Source of the DNA: Acinetobacter sp. P8-3-8
GTDB taxonomy: Bacteria > Pseudomonadota > Gammaproteobacteria > Pseudomonadales > Moraxellaceae
NCBI RefSeq assembly: GCF_000214135.1
Contig: NZ_AFIE01000019.1
Coordinates: 1-56,315 of the forward strand
Reading direction: 5' to 3'
DNA: 56,315 nucleotides
This document shows, in pieces, positions 26,892 to 36,101 of this stretch. The notes under the pieces were generated by a model. It was not told the origin of the DNA and ran no database searches. It saw only the letters and a program-made list of their open reading frames with translations. Positions within the stretch are counted from its first letter, which is position 1, and each line of letters opens with the position of its first letter. Made by a program: the position numbers and the translations under genes.

Positions 26892-28022
26892 ATGAAAACC
26901 TTTATTTTAGCACCTGATTCTTTTAAAGAAAGCATGACCGCAGAGCAAGCATGTAGTGCAATGCAGCGAGGTATTCAAAAAGCGATTCCGAATGCTCAAT
27001 TTATCCATGTTCCAATGGCAGATGGTGGTGAGGGTACAGTCGATGCCTTAATTACCGCAAGGCAAGGCAGGAAAATTCAGATTCAAGTTTCAGGCCCATT
27101 CATTCATCAAAAAATAGATTCCTATTTTGGATTTATTGATACTGATAAAACCGCTGTCATTGAAATGGCGATGGCAAATGGTATTCATCTCATTGAAAAA
27201 TCACAACGTAACCCTTTATTGACCAGTACATTTGGTACGGGAGAAATGATCAAGGCTGCATTGGATCACGGTGCCTTAAAAATTATTATTGGTTTAGGTG
27301 GTAGTGTCACCAATGATGCAGGTGCAGGCATGGCACAGGCATTGGGGGTGAAATTTTTAGATCGAAATGGTCAAATGGTTGAACAAGGTGGTGGTCATCT
27401 TGATCAAATTTGCACGATTGATCTTTCTAAATTAGATCCCCGTTTGGCTCAAACTGAAATCATTATAGCCAGTGATGTGAATAATCCTTTATGTGGTGAA
27501 AATGGTGCATCGCATGTGTTTGCACCACAGAAAGGTGCTCATCCTGAAATGGTGGAAATTTTAGATCGCAATCTGAATTATTTTGCCGATCTTGTAAAAC
27601 GACAACTCAATATCGATGTCAAAAATATTGCAGGAGCGGGAGCCGCAGGTGGTTTAGGGTTTGGTCTGATGGTTTTTGCAACTGCGAAAATCCGTTCAGG
27701 TGTTGAAATAATGATTGAAGAAACGCAACTCGCTGAAAAGATTGCTCAAGCAGATTATGTATTTACTGGTGAAGGTGGTATTGATTTTCAAACCAAATTT
27801 GGTAAAACGCCTTTTGGTGTCGCTCAAGTGGCAAAACGTTTGAATAAACCTGTGATTGCCTGTGCAGGTTATATTGGTCAGGGAATTGAAGAACTCTATA
27901 CCGAAGGATTTACCGCTATTTTTGGTATTGTTGATGGTGCATGTGATTTGCAGACCGCTTTAAAAAATGGTGAGAAAAATTTGGAAAGAACCTGTGAGAA
28001 TGTGGCGCGACTTTTAAAATAA
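26892..28022 (+). CDS. glycerate kinase, GarK/GlxK family
   Basis: This 376-residue cytoplasmic enzyme phosphorylates glycerate with ATP, normally to 2-phosphoglycerate in this family. The opening LAPDSFKESMTAEQA, the block ADGGEGTVDALI, the loop GLGGSVTNDAGAGMAQALG and the C-terminal TGEGGIDFQTKFGKTPFGVA are diagnostic. No glyoxylate or sugar acid genes are nearby, so the source of glycerate is not shown by context. The next gene starts 17 bases downstream and may be co-transcribed. Confidence 0.93.
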   Translation: MKTFILAPDSFKESMTAEQACSAMQRGIQKAIPNAQFIHVPMADGGEGTVDALITARQGRKIQIQVSGPFIHQKIDSYFGFIDTDKTAVIEMAMANGIHLIEKSQRNPLLTSTFGTGEMIKAALDHGALKIIIGLGGSVTNDAGAGMAQALGVKFLDRNGQMVEQGGGHLDQICTIDLSKLDPRLAQTEIIIASDVNNPLCGENGASHVFAPQKGAHPEMVEILDRNLNYFADLVKRQLNIDVKNIAGAGAAGGLGFGLMVFATAKIRSGVEIMIEETQLAEKIAQADYVFTGEGGIDFQTKFGKTPFGVAQVAKRLNKPVIACAGYIGQGIEELYTEGFTAIFGIVDGACDLQTALKNGEKNLERTCENVARLLK

Positions 28023-28039
28023 TGAACTGAGAGGAATAT

Positions 28040-28369
28040 ATGAAAAGAATAATTTTAGGAGCCTTATTGCTTGGTATTCAGAGCTTTAGTTTGGTATGGG
28101 CAGATGTGACACAAGATGTGCAAAACTATTTAAATCAAGGCAATAAAACTTCTTTTCGTTTTGCAGATAATACCATTCAAACCATGGCATATTTAATTGA
28201 AGGTGAAAAAGGAATCAAAGTGATCATTGATAAGAATATTGATACTAAACAAAGTTTTGCTATCAATTTAAGAGATCAAAATTTTCTCGCTTATCTTGAA
28301 ATGACGACTCAAAAACTGGGGTTAAAATACCAAGTTGTTGATTCAAAAACGATTCGTATTTATAAGTAA
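28040..28369 (+). CDS. small exported STN/secretin-N-like protein
   Basis: This 109-residue protein has a signal peptide (cleavage near VWA-DVTQ). The mature part resembles the STN domain (secretin and TonB receptor N-terminal short domain): a beta-alpha-beta pattern with SFRFADNTIQTMAYLI, GIKVIIDKNI and YLEMTTQKLGLKYQVVDSKTIRIY. Such domains normally begin a secretin or TonB-dependent transducer, but here it is alone, with no channel gene nearby. It follows the glycerate kinase gene closely. Family assignment is by pattern and moderate in strength. Confidence 0.6.
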   Translation: MKRIILGALLLGIQSFSLVWADVTQDVQNYLNQGNKTSFRFADNTIQTMAYLIEGEKGIKVIIDKNIDTKQSFAINLRDQNFLAYLEMTTQKLGLKYQVVDSKTIRIYK

Positions 28370-28391
28370 TGATTAAGTCGTTATTCATCAA

Positions 28392-28433
28392 TTTGAGCAT
28401 TTTCAAAAATCAAATAATTGAAAAATGCTCAAA
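28392..28433. terminator. bidirectional hairpin terminator
   Basis: TTTGAGCATTTTCAA and TTGAAAAATGCTCAAA pair almost completely around an 11-base loop. It sits between the convergent STN-like and S41 protease genes. Confidence 0.78.
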
Positions 28434-28451
28434 TCTTTTGAAAAATAAAAA

Positions 28452-29564
28452 TTACAAATTTTTCTCTAAATATTTTTGTGCAAACTTCACTTCATCATCA
28501 TAAGCTTGCAGATCTTTAGGCATCGGTAATTTGATATTGGGCGGAATACCAATATTATCAATTTCTTGTCCCAAACGACGATGTACATAAGTGGTGGCGT
28601 AGTTTATAGAGAGCTTCTTAGATGGCATAGGCACATCTCTGACATTAGACGCATCTAATGCACCAAAAGTATTTCTGCCCATCGTTACCACTCGAGGATT
28701 TTGTCGAATGGTTTTGACCAATTCTTCACATGAACTACCACAGTCCTCATCAATTAATACAACAACTTTTTGTGGTGTTGATAAAACATCTTTGCCTGAT
28801 ATTTTTTGGCTTACTTCTTTATTATCCATTAAACCAATCCAGCCATTTTTATTGGACTCCATCTTCTTAATCATTTGATTGAGCATTTTCTTTGAATCGG
28901 GGTCAGGAATTCCTGCTTCTAATTCTTTCCAAGCTTGTATCGTTACCGTTGATGTATAAATCTGAGGGACTTCACTCCAATATTCTGCTTCTCCCAAAAT
29001 TGAATAAAGTGGTTCTGCAGACGTATCGAATCCGCCAGTATTTTTGCGTAAATCTAAAACTATATATTGTGCATTGAGTAGATTGTCTTGATTGTTTTTT
29101 ATAATTTTTTCAAGTTGATCTTTTATTGAGAGCCCAAAAGAAGGAATGAAAATATAAGTGGTCGAGTCTGATAGTTTTTTTGTTGTGACTAAATCATCTT
29201 GTTGTGGTGTGGAGCTTTCATGAATAGATTCTGAAATTGATTGATTACTTAACCAAAGATGTCCTTTACGAATGGCTTGGAGAAAAGGTTTAGCAATATC
29301 TTGGCATTGTTTTACCGTTTGAACTTGGGCTGCTTTTTCTTTTTGAGTATTCAGAATGTGTTGAATATTTTCAGGGTAGGCAGTCCATTTTTGTGCACGA
29401 ATACCTGCATCATTTTCCAATAAAAATTGAGCAGTAAAGTCGATGTCTTGTAAGCATTCAGTACTGGTCATGGGTACAGCATCTTCAGTTGCTTGAACGT
29501 TTTGAGTCAGCACAATTGAACTCGCGAGTAGTAAAAAAGCAGTATGTGTGAAACGATACGACAT
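28452..29564 (-). CDS. exported S41-family (tail-specific) peptidase-like protein
   Basis: This 370-residue protein has a signal peptide ending near VQATED. The C-terminal half matches the S41/TSP protease core: VVLIDEDCGSSCEELVKTI with the probable nucleophile Ser in GSSC, GRNTFGALDASNV, and LDLRKNTGG. I see no PDZ domain, unlike Prc or CtpA, so the substrate may be captured differently. It probably acts in the periplasm. The gene is monocistronic. Confidence 0.82.
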   Translation of the reverse strand: MSYRFTHTAFLLLASSIVLTQNVQATEDAVPMTSTECLQDIDFTAQFLLENDAGIRAQKWTAYPENIQHILNTQKEKAAQVQTVKQCQDIAKPFLQAIRKGHLWLSNQSISESIHESSTPQQDDLVTTKKLSDSTTYIFIPSFGLSIKDQLEKIIKNNQDNLLNAQYIVLDLRKNTGGFDTSAEPLYSILGEAEYWSEVPQIYTSTVTIQAWKELEAGIPDPDSKKMLNQMIKKMESNKNGWIGLMDNKEVSQKISGKDVLSTPQKVVVLIDEDCGSSCEELVKTIRQNPRVVTMGRNTFGALDASNVRDVPMPSKKLSINYATTYVHRRLGQEIDNIGIPPNIKLPMPKDLQAYDDEVKFAQKYLEKNL

Positions 29565-29875
29565 TGATCAGAACCTTCTATTGTTTGCTTTAATTTTCTA
29601 TTTAATTGCCATCATTTTATTGAAGTAATAAATTGATTTTAAATATTTAAGTGTTCAATTAATGTACTTATTTTTATCGTTTAGTACAAGATTTTATTGT
29701 TTGGAATATAGAATTTCTTATTTTGAAATAACTTTGAAATAACAATGCTATCGTAAAAGAGCTTTAATTAAGCATGCCAGATTGATTGTGAAACCATATA
29801 CGAAGAAACGATGAAATTCTGATATCGTCGGCAAGCTCTGTTAAACTAGCGCCATCCACAAAATGATGAGTGAAA
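29565..29875. other. AT-rich intergenic stretch between protease and helicase genes
   Basis: About 310 bases with divergent promoters for both neighbours. A short direct repeat TTTGAAATAAC lies at 29722-29742. No other structure is evident. Confidence 0.4.
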
Positions 29876-31867
29876 ATGAGTTTAGCCAACCTGATCAATG
29901 AATTAAACCCGCAACAAAAACAAGCTGCAACAACAGAATCAAAACATAGCTTGGTACTTGCAGGGGCAGGTTGTGGTAAAACCAAAACCATCGTGGCTAG
30001 AGCTGCATACTTGATCGATCAAGGTGTGCCTGCCAACAAAATTCAAATCTTAACTTTTACTCGTCGTTCTGCAAGTGAAATTGTGGCACGTGTAGAATTG
30101 GCTTTAGGTGATCAAGCCAAAGGCTTACGCGCTTCAACATTCCATACCTTTTGTATGTATTTACTACGCCGTGCGCCTAAAGCATTTGGTTTGGAGCAAT
30201 TTTCAATTATTGATCGTGATGATCAATTGATGATGTTTCGTCTTCTTCGTGGTAAAGATGATAAAAAGAATCCAAATGCATTACCGAAACCTAAAGAGCT
30301 ATGTGATTTATATTCTTTTGCTCGAAATACGCGTCAAAAACTCAGACTTGCTTTAGAAAAGCAACATCCTGAATTTTTGGAATATAAAGATCAGATTGCT
30401 GAAATCATGAAAGAGTACGAAGCTCGAAAACGTGCCCGTTCATTCCTAGATTATGATGATATTTTAGCAGTGGTCGCTTCCGCTTTGGCGCAATCAACAG
30501 GCTTAGTGGATTATGTTGCTTCACTGTGTCAGCACATGCTTGTTGATGAAATGCAAGATACCAACCCATTACAATGGGCGATCCTTGAACCATTAAAAGA
30601 TCAAACTTCGCTCTTCTGTGTGGGAGATGATGCACAATCGATTTACGGTTTTCGTGGTGCAGATTTCGAAAATATTCATCACTTTAAAGAGCGTGTGCCT
30701 GATGCGCAGATTTTCAAATTAGAAAAAAATTATCGTTCAACTCAAGAAATTTTAGATTTATCCAATTGGTTGCTTGACCAAAGCCCGATTCATTACGATA
30801 AAAAATTAGAAGCTTATCGTGGAGACGGTATTAAGCCTCGTATGCATGTGTTTCCAAATGAATTTGATGAAGCGAAGTGGATTGCGATTGATATAAAAGA
30901 GCGTCATTTACTCGAAGGTTCTGCATGGAATGAACATATGGTATTGGTTCGTTCAGCATTTGCTGCACGTCATATTGAGGCAGCGTTTATTCAAGGCAAT
31001 GTACCTTATCGTTTTATTGGTGGAATGAAACTGTTAGAAACAGCGCATGTCAAAGATTTACTGAGTTTATTGCGTGTTATTGCCAATCCATTGGATGATA
31101 TTGCGTGGATGCGTTTTTTAACGTTATGGAATGGTGTGGGTGATGTCGGTGCGAGTAAACTTGCACTGCAATTATTACATGAACCTGATATAGAAAAAAT
31201 CACAGAAAAACTCGAAAAGTTTGGTCGTATTCCCGAAAATACTTTGCTGATCATGAAGCAAATGAGTGTATTAAAAACCGAAGTTGAAGCGTGTGTAAAA
31301 TTGGGTGTGGAAGCCATTCTCAATCAACTTGAAGAAAATTATGCCAAGAAAGATTGGCATAAACGGGTCGGGGATTTTGACCTAGTTAAGCAACTGGCAT
31401 CTAAACATTCACAATTGAGTGAATTTTTAGAGGAATACGTGCTTGATCCAGTATCGATTAGTGAAATTGAACGTCAATCGCAAGATGATGTCGTCACTTT
31501 AATCACCATTCATTCTGCCAAAGGTACAGAGCAAAAAGTGTGTTATGTGGCGAATGTGTCAGCAGGGCAATATCCTCATGCACGTGCGCAAGGTGATTTT
31601 GATGAAGTTGAGGAAGAGCGCCGTGTGCTTTATGTGGCGTTAACACGTGCACAGAATGAATTAATTCTGACCAAACAAAATTTAAGTTTTTGGGCGCATA
31701 GTCAGACAGATGATCAAGGTCGTCATATTGAAAGTTATTTTCTGAATGATTTAACACGAAACTTATGCACGACTGAAACGCATTATAAACAACGTCAGCA
31801 AACTGTAAAAAGTGCGCTCATCGAACGTCAGGCGATTAATTTAGATTTTGGTATAGATCTAGATTAA
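29876..31867 (+). CDS. UvrD/Rep-family superfamily 1 DNA helicase
   Basis: This 663-residue ATP-dependent 3'-5' helicase has the SF1 motifs in order: Q motif LNPQQKQAA, Walker A AGAGCGKT (residues 30-36 region), TFTRRSASEI, DEMQDTNPLQW (motif II, with Met replacing Phe of DEFQDT), GDDAQSIYGFRGA, EKNYRST, TIHSAKGTEQKVCYV and YVALTRAQ. It is smaller than UvrD and not clearly Rep, so I give no symbol. The ATG at 29876 has GAG 7 bases upstream; the GTG two codons out is less likely. It probably acts in repair or replication restart. Confidence 0.88.
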   Translation: MSLANLINELNPQQKQAATTESKHSLVLAGAGCGKTKTIVARAAYLIDQGVPANKIQILTFTRRSASEIVARVELALGDQAKGLRASTFHTFCMYLLRRAPKAFGLEQFSIIDRDDQLMMFRLLRGKDDKKNPNALPKPKELCDLYSFARNTRQKLRLALEKQHPEFLEYKDQIAEIMKEYEARKRARSFLDYDDILAVVASALAQSTGLVDYVASLCQHMLVDEMQDTNPLQWAILEPLKDQTSLFCVGDDAQSIYGFRGADFENIHHFKERVPDAQIFKLEKNYRSTQEILDLSNWLLDQSPIHYDKKLEAYRGDGIKPRMHVFPNEFDEAKWIAIDIKERHLLEGSAWNEHMVLVRSAFAARHIEAAFIQGNVPYRFIGGMKLLETAHVKDLLSLLRVIANPLDDIAWMRFLTLWNGVGDVGASKLALQLLHEPDIEKITEKLEKFGRIPENTLLIMKQMSVLKTEVEACVKLGVEAILNQLEENYAKKDWHKRVGDFDLVKQLASKHSQLSEFLEEYVLDPVSISEIERQSQDDVVTLITIHSAKGTEQKVCYVANVSAGQYPHARAQGDFDEVEEERRVLYVALTRAQNELILTKQNLSFWAHSQTDDQGRHIESYFLNDLTRNLCTTETHYKQRQQTVKSALIERQAINLDFGIDLD

Positions 31868-31955
31868 ACTAGCATTATTATGTTTTTCATTCAAAAAGTA
31901 GAGTAGGCGAGTGCTTTTTGATGTTTTTTGCCTATTTTATGTTTAAGGTTGTGAG

Positions 31956-32207
31956 ATGAAAATTTTAGTTCGTAGTTTAGAACGTACAGTGACAGAAGCA
32001 GAATTACTTGAATTGTTTAAGCAATACGGTACTGTGGATTCATGTACTTTGGTATTAGATGCTGCAACGGGAAAATCGAAAGGTTTTGCTTTTGTTGAAA
32101 TGCCACATGGTCGTGAAGCAGTAAAAGCGATTAAAGCTTTGAATACTTTACGTTTGCATGGACATGGTATTCGAGTTAAAGCTGCGGATGAGAAGCCAGA
32201 AGCTTAA
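31956..32207 (+). CDS. RRM-type RNA-binding protein
   Basis: This 83-residue protein is a single RNA recognition motif. RNP2 is KILVRSL at the N-terminus and RNP1 is KGFAFVEM in the middle, with the aromatic residues expected to stack on RNA bases. Bacterial single-RRM proteins are found in cyanobacteria and several proteobacteria; their targets are mostly unknown. It has its own terminator and stands 88 bases after the helicase gene. Confidence 0.88.
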   Translation: MKILVRSLERTVTEAELLELFKQYGTVDSCTLVLDAATGKSKGFAFVEMPHGREAVKAIKALNTLRLHGHGIRVKAADEKPEA

Positions 32208-32230
32208 CTGCTGTGTGAATGTGTTGATGT

Positions 32231-32256
32231 AAAAGGAGCAGAAATTGCTCCTTTTT
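32231..32256 (+). terminator. rho-independent terminator of the RRM protein gene
   Basis: GGAGCA and TGCTCC flank a short loop, with AAAA before and five T after. It ends 12 bases before the ASCH protein start. Confidence 0.85.
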
Positions 32257-32268
32257 ATTGGATGAAAA

Positions 32269-32631
32269 ATGAAAAGAACATACCAAGCTTTGTCCATTGT
32301 TGCTCCTGCTGGACAATGGATTTCTGAAGGTAAAAAGATATTAGAAATTCGCTCATGGCGACCTGAGTCTTTACCGCTTAAAGATTTACTCATCGTAGAA
32401 AATAAAAATTATTTAATCCAAGATCAAGATGAGGAAATTGGACGAGCTGTCGCCATTGTTGATATTGAATCTGTTCATCTCTGGACAGAAAATGAATTAG
32501 CGTTAGCAGCAGCTTCATATTGGGAAGAAGGCTATTGGGCATGGGTGATCAGCAATGTTCGTCCAATAGAAAAATTTGTTGAAGTCACTGCAAAACGAAA
32601 AATATATTCTATTGATGTCGATCTTGAGTAA
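32269..32631 (+). CDS. ASCH-domain protein
   Basis: This 120-residue cytoplasmic protein matches the ASCH (PUA-like) fold: the N-terminal ALSIVAPAGQWISEGKKILEIRSWRP with the conserved K-x-hydrophobic-E-x-R, and a C-terminal WAWVISNVRPIE. ASCH proteins bind or modify RNA or nucleosides; some are amidohydrolases of N4-acetylcytidine. Which activity applies here is undecided. Its start is 12 bases past the terminator of the RRM gene. Confidence 0.8.
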   Translation: MKRTYQALSIVAPAGQWISEGKKILEIRSWRPESLPLKDLLIVENKNYLIQDQDEEIGRAVAIVDIESVHLWTENELALAAASYWEEGYWAWVISNVRPIEKFVEVTAKRKIYSIDVDLE

Positions 32632-32704
32632 AATTTATTGTGATTTTAGTGAAATAAAGATTAAGCTAAGCTTGTAATAGATGCCAAAACCTTAGGGAAC
32701 TTTC

Positions 32705-33208
32705 ATGTCACGTGTAGCTCGCTTTCATGCAGACCGTACCAATCAAAAACTTTATTTTGCACGCCTTGCATGTGTGCAAGCAGAGCAATCTGAAAATGTT
32801 CAACAAGCTCAGGCACACCGTGAAGCTGCTGTATTCCACTTACATGGTGGGATTTTGGCATTTTTGCAAGAATTGGTACGTTATTACCGTTTAAATGATT
32901 TTGCTCCAACACTGAAATCAATTGAAGAAAACATGGCGGCAAAAGGGCAAGTTTCACCCGAAGTATTGGTGATGCAAAAATTAGCTCAAGACGGATTTAT
33001 TGCAGAACTTAAAAGAGCGTATCGTCTTTGTCAGTATGCCCCAGAACCAAGTGCACCCGAGCCTGAAGATGAAACCTCTTCAAATCTAATTATCAAAGTC
33101 ACTCAAACACCACAAGCGTGGTTGCCTGATACTAAAATTTTAAGAGAATGGCATCGTGATTTAACCCAACTTATAGATGGTTTTCGTAACGAAATGGTTG
33201 AATTCTGA
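32705..33208 (+). CDS. conserved hypothetical helical protein
   Basis: This 167-residue protein has no signal peptide. The N-terminal half is helical with RTNQKLYFARLACVQAEQ, like a family of conserved uncharacterised proteins in Pseudomonas and relatives (DUF6586-type, by memory). The rest includes an acidic linker EPSAPEPEDE and a C-terminal WHRDLTQLIDGFRNEMVEF. ATG 32705 is preceded by TAGGGAAC. Function unknown. Confidence 0.7.
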   Translation: MSRVARFHADRTNQKLYFARLACVQAEQSENVQQAQAHREAAVFHLHGGILAFLQELVRYYRLNDFAPTLKSIEENMAAKGQVSPEVLVMQKLAQDGFIAELKRAYRLCQYAPEPSAPEPEDETSSNLIIKVTQTPQAWLPDTKILREWHRDLTQLIDGFRNEMVEF

Positions 33209-33316
33209 TCTTTTTGATTGGTTTTACTTGAAATTTTGTTTTAAATGACTATATAAAATATCTACAAGATGCAAAATGCATTCGGCATTTTGCCCCATGT
33301 TGAGCATGGAGGGTTT

Positions 33317-33595
33317 ATGTCTATTGAACAGTTAAAAGAGTTATTTGGGAATCAAGAAGCAATTTTAGAGTTGGTTCAACTCGAAGGCGGGGAGTTGGCT
33401 CTACGCAATGCAGGTTCTGAAAATGAGCCTTTAGTCACTATTCAGTTTAATGAAGAAGTGAAAGCGTTGCTTGGTGATCAGACACCAATGATTGCTCAAC
33501 AGATGATTCAAGCTGCTTTATTTGGCTTGCTTGAAAAGCAATCCAATGAGTGGCATGCGGAAGTTGTAGATGAACAACCGCAGTATCTGAGCTAA
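33317..33595 (+). CDS. small conserved hypothetical protein
   Basis: This is a 92-residue acidic protein of unknown function. The start at 33317 is decided by the strong ribosome site GGAGGGTTT directly before the ATG. The frame opens 16 codons earlier, but that segment is not needed. It has a helix-rich pattern with IEQLKELFGNQEAILELVQL. It follows the helical hypothetical gene on the same strand and precedes a strong terminator. Confidence 0.72.
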   Translation: MSIEQLKELFGNQEAILELVQLEGGELALRNAGSENEPLVTIQFNEEVKALLGDQTPMIAQQMIQAALFGLLEKQSNEWHAEVVDEQPQYLS

Positions 33596-33622
33596 TTTAA
33601 AGTTTGATAAAATAAATAAAAC

Positions 33623-33648
33623 AAAACGCACTTAAGAGTGCGTTTTTT
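33623..33648. terminator. bidirectional rho-independent terminator
   Basis: AAAACGCACT and AGTGCGTTTT pair around TAAG/TA, with A and T tracts on the two sides. It serves the small hypothetical gene and the convergent antiporter gene. Confidence 0.88.
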
Positions 33649-33663
33649 GTTTCTTAGCTTAAA

Positions 33664-35382
33664 TCAATGCGTTGGTTCATGCTGATGTGCAAGTTGGATT
33701 TGATTTAAAATATGATTGGTCATATTTTTCGCCATTTCTTCTTTTGCATAATAGACATCACCGATTGCATCCGCACGAATGATCTCAGCTTCTTCTTTAT
33801 TTTCAGCACACACCAAGACCTGAATTTGTGGGTTGAGTAATTTTGCTGTATCCACAATTTTATGAATATCTAAAATATCCATTGGTGAAATGATCAGCAA
33901 ACGTGCATGTTGAATGTGCGCTTGAATCAATACACTTGGTTCAGTTGCACGACCAGAAACAGCAGCAACATCTTTTTCACGCAGTTTTTCAACGATTTCA
34001 CGATTTTCTTCAGCAATAACGACTTTAATATCATTCTGCATCAAGGCTTTGGTGATACGCCGTCCAACTTCCCCATACCCAACAATCACTACTTGATCAC
34101 GTAAGTAATCTTGGTCGACTTCATCTGGAAGCATGGCCAATGGGTCACCACTACGTTCAAGTAAGCGAGCCAAATGCGAACGCTCACGAATCCAATTTTG
34201 AACAGGTTCAATGGCTGAGAATAGAAATGAATTGAGCGTAATCGAGAATAATGCGCCTGCTAAAATTAAGTTCTGTGCTTCTGGGGTCAATAAGCCGAGT
34301 GACAGCCCTAGTGTCGCTAAAATAAATGAGAATTCACCAATTTGCGCCAAACTCGCACCAACGGTAAGTGCAGTATTAATCGGATAACGAAAGAATAGAA
34401 CCAAAGCCATCGCAGCAATAGTTTTACCAATCATGATAATGGCGATGACAGCAAGAATATGTAAAGGTTGTTCAACAATGATTCTTGGGTCAAATAACAT
34501 TCCCACTGAAATAAAGAACAGAATTGAAAACACTTCTCTCAAAGGTAAAGTTTCTTCTTCAGCACGATGACTGAAGTCGGATTCTTTCACCACCATCCCA
34601 GCAAAGAATGCACCCAATGCCATAGAAACGCCAAAGATCGCGTATGAGCCATAGGCAATCGATACTGCTGCTGCAACGACGGTTAAAGTGAAAAGCTCTC
34701 TAGAACCTAAACGAGCGACGTATTGCATGATCATAGGCACTAAACGTTTGCCAATAATCAGCATGAAGGCAATAAAGCCTGTCACTTTTAAGAGTGTGAT
34801 GCCCAGTGTTAACCAAATGTTTTGATCAGATTCGTGTCCAACAATTGTATGTCCACCTAGCAATACAGCCGTTGCAGGTAATAGTACGAGAACTAAGACC
34901 ATGACCAAGTCTTCGACTAAAAGCCAACCCACTGCAATTTTGCCATTCACAGAGTTGAGTAAACCTTTATCTCCGAGTGCTTTAAGTAAGACAACGGTAC
35001 TGGCACACGATAAACTCAGACCGAATACGAGGGCTGATCCGAAACTCCATCCCCAAAATAGAGATACAGCCATACCCAAGAGTGTTGCGACTGCAATTTG
35101 TAGAATTGCACCGGGTAAAGCAATTCGTCGGACTTGCATCAGATCATTTAATGAAAAATGCATTCCTACGCCGAACATCAGGAACATGACTCCCAACTCA
35201 GCAAGCTGATTTGCCAGTGTTATATCTGCAACAACCCCTGGGGTGTTGGGACTGATGATAATTCCTGCGATTAAGTACCCAATTAAAGGTGGAAGACGTA
35301 GCCGTGCAGCGATATAGCCAAAAACAAGTGCTATACCAAAACCAACTGCAAGTAAAATGATCAAATCTACATCATGAGGCAC
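33664..35382 (-). CDS. CPA2-family potassium/proton antiporter with RCK domain (YbaL/KefB type)
   Basis: I start this at GTG 35382, which has AAGGAG 7 bases upstream; the longer frame with ATG at 35421 lacks a site. The 572-residue protein has about twelve transmembrane helices in the Na+/H+ exchanger fold, with LPPLIGYLIAGIIISP and LAELGVMFLMFGVGMHFS typical of CPA2. The C-terminal cytoplasmic TrkA-N/RCK domain begins VVIVGYGEVGRRITKAL and ends IISPMDI. It lacks a glutathione-gated arrangement I could verify, so KefB function is uncertain and YbaL-like is the safer name. Confidence 0.88.
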   Translation of the reverse strand: MPHDVDLIILLAVGFGIALVFGYIAARLRLPPLIGYLIAGIIISPNTPGVVADITLANQLAELGVMFLMFGVGMHFSLNDLMQVRRIALPGAILQIAVATLLGMAVSLFWGWSFGSALVFGLSLSCASTVVLLKALGDKGLLNSVNGKIAVGWLLVEDLVMVLVLVLLPATAVLLGGHTIVGHESDQNIWLTLGITLLKVTGFIAFMLIIGKRLVPMIMQYVARLGSRELFTLTVVAAAVSIAYGSYAIFGVSMALGAFFAGMVVKESDFSHRAEEETLPLREVFSILFFISVGMLFDPRIIVEQPLHILAVIAIIMIGKTIAAMALVLFFRYPINTALTVGASLAQIGEFSFILATLGLSLGLLTPEAQNLILAGALFSITLNSFLFSAIEPVQNWIRERSHLARLLERSGDPLAMLPDEVDQDYLRDQVVIVGYGEVGRRITKALMQNDIKVVIAEENREIVEKLREKDVAAVSGRATEPSVLIQAHIQHARLLIISPMDILDIHKIVDTAKLLNPQIQVLVCAENKEEAEIIRADAIGDVYYAKEEMAKNMTNHILNQIQLAHQHEPTH

Positions 35383-35493
35383 TAAACACTCCTTAAAAAT
35401 TGGAGGAATTAATAAAAACAACTAAAAGCACAAACAGTGCCAAAAGAAAACTCTGAGAATTTTAACAACTTGAATAAAAAAAAGGCAAAAAAA

Positions 35494-35512
35494 ACGACCC
35501 AAATGGGTCGTA
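35494..35512. terminator. rho-independent terminator of rpmB-rpmG
   Basis: ACGACCC and GGGTCGT flank AAAT. On the minus strand a run of eight T follows; the plus strand also has T6 after a TA. Confidence 0.88.
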
Positions 35513-35531
35513 TTTTTTAAGAAAACTAAAA

Positions 35532-35687
35532 TTATTTAATTTTAGCTTCTTTGAAAATTACGTGCTGACGGATTTTTGGATCAAATTTTTTGATTTCCAT
35601 TTTTTCCGGCATAGTACGTTTGTTCTTAGTCGTGGTATAGAAATAACCTGTACCAGCAGTAGAAACTAGGCGAATTTTATCACGCAT
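35532..35687 (-). CDS. rpmG: 50S ribosomal protein L33
   Basis: This 51-residue protein was read directly from the sequence. It begins [19 protein letters not shown] and continues with [17 protein letters not shown] and a basic end, typical of L33. It has none of the CxxC zinc ligands, so it is the zinc-independent (C-minus) form. It is 12 bases downstream of rpmB and has a strong terminator behind it. L33 sits near the E site of the large subunit. Confidence 0.96.
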   Translation of the reverse strand: MRDKIRLVSTAGTGYFYTTTKNKRTMPEKMEIKKFDPKIRQHVIFKEAKIK

Positions 35688-35699
35688 GGTTCAGACTCC

Positions 35700-35936
35700 T
35701 TAGATCTTTTGACCTTGAGCACGTAGGTCAGCAACAACCTTTTCAATGCCCAATTTGTCGATAATACGCATACCTTTAGTGGTTAAGCGAAGACGTACAA
35801 AACGCTTTTCGCTTTCTAACCAGAAACGGTGGTGATGCAGGTTCGGCTCGAACCGGCGTTTAGTTTTGTTGTTGGCGTGTGAGACGTTGTTACCAACGAC
35901 TGGACGCTTGCCGGTAACTTGGCAAACCTTAGACAT
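35700..35936 (-). CDS. rpmB: 50S ribosomal protein L28
   Basis: This 78-residue protein is typical L28: [29 protein letters not shown] at the start (VTGKRP and [11 protein letters not shown] being diagnostic), then [24 protein letters not shown]. It carries no zinc-binding Cys cluster. It precedes rpmG in the common rpmB-rpmG operon. Identification is firm. Confidence 0.98.
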
Positions 35937-36028
35937 GGTGTAACTCCATTGATTTAGCCAACAGCAAATCTGTATGGCCAGTCAAAATAAAACGGATTGA
36001 ATTCATTCAAGGGGCGTTTTATATCAAA

Positions 36029-36091
36029 ATTCCGCTTAAAAGACAAGCGGAATCGACAAAAACGTAGCATGAACTATATCGATAGCTCATG
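36029..36091 (-). terminator. two consecutive hairpins after the aldehyde dehydrogenase gene
   Basis: On the minus strand GCATGA arms with an inner CTAT/ATAG helix (36066-36091) are followed by TACGTTTTT, then ATTCCGCTT/AAGCGGAAT (36029-36053) is followed by TTTT. Either can end the dehydrogenase transcript before rpmB. Confidence 0.7.
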
Positions 36092-36101
36092 CCTTGATCA
36101 G

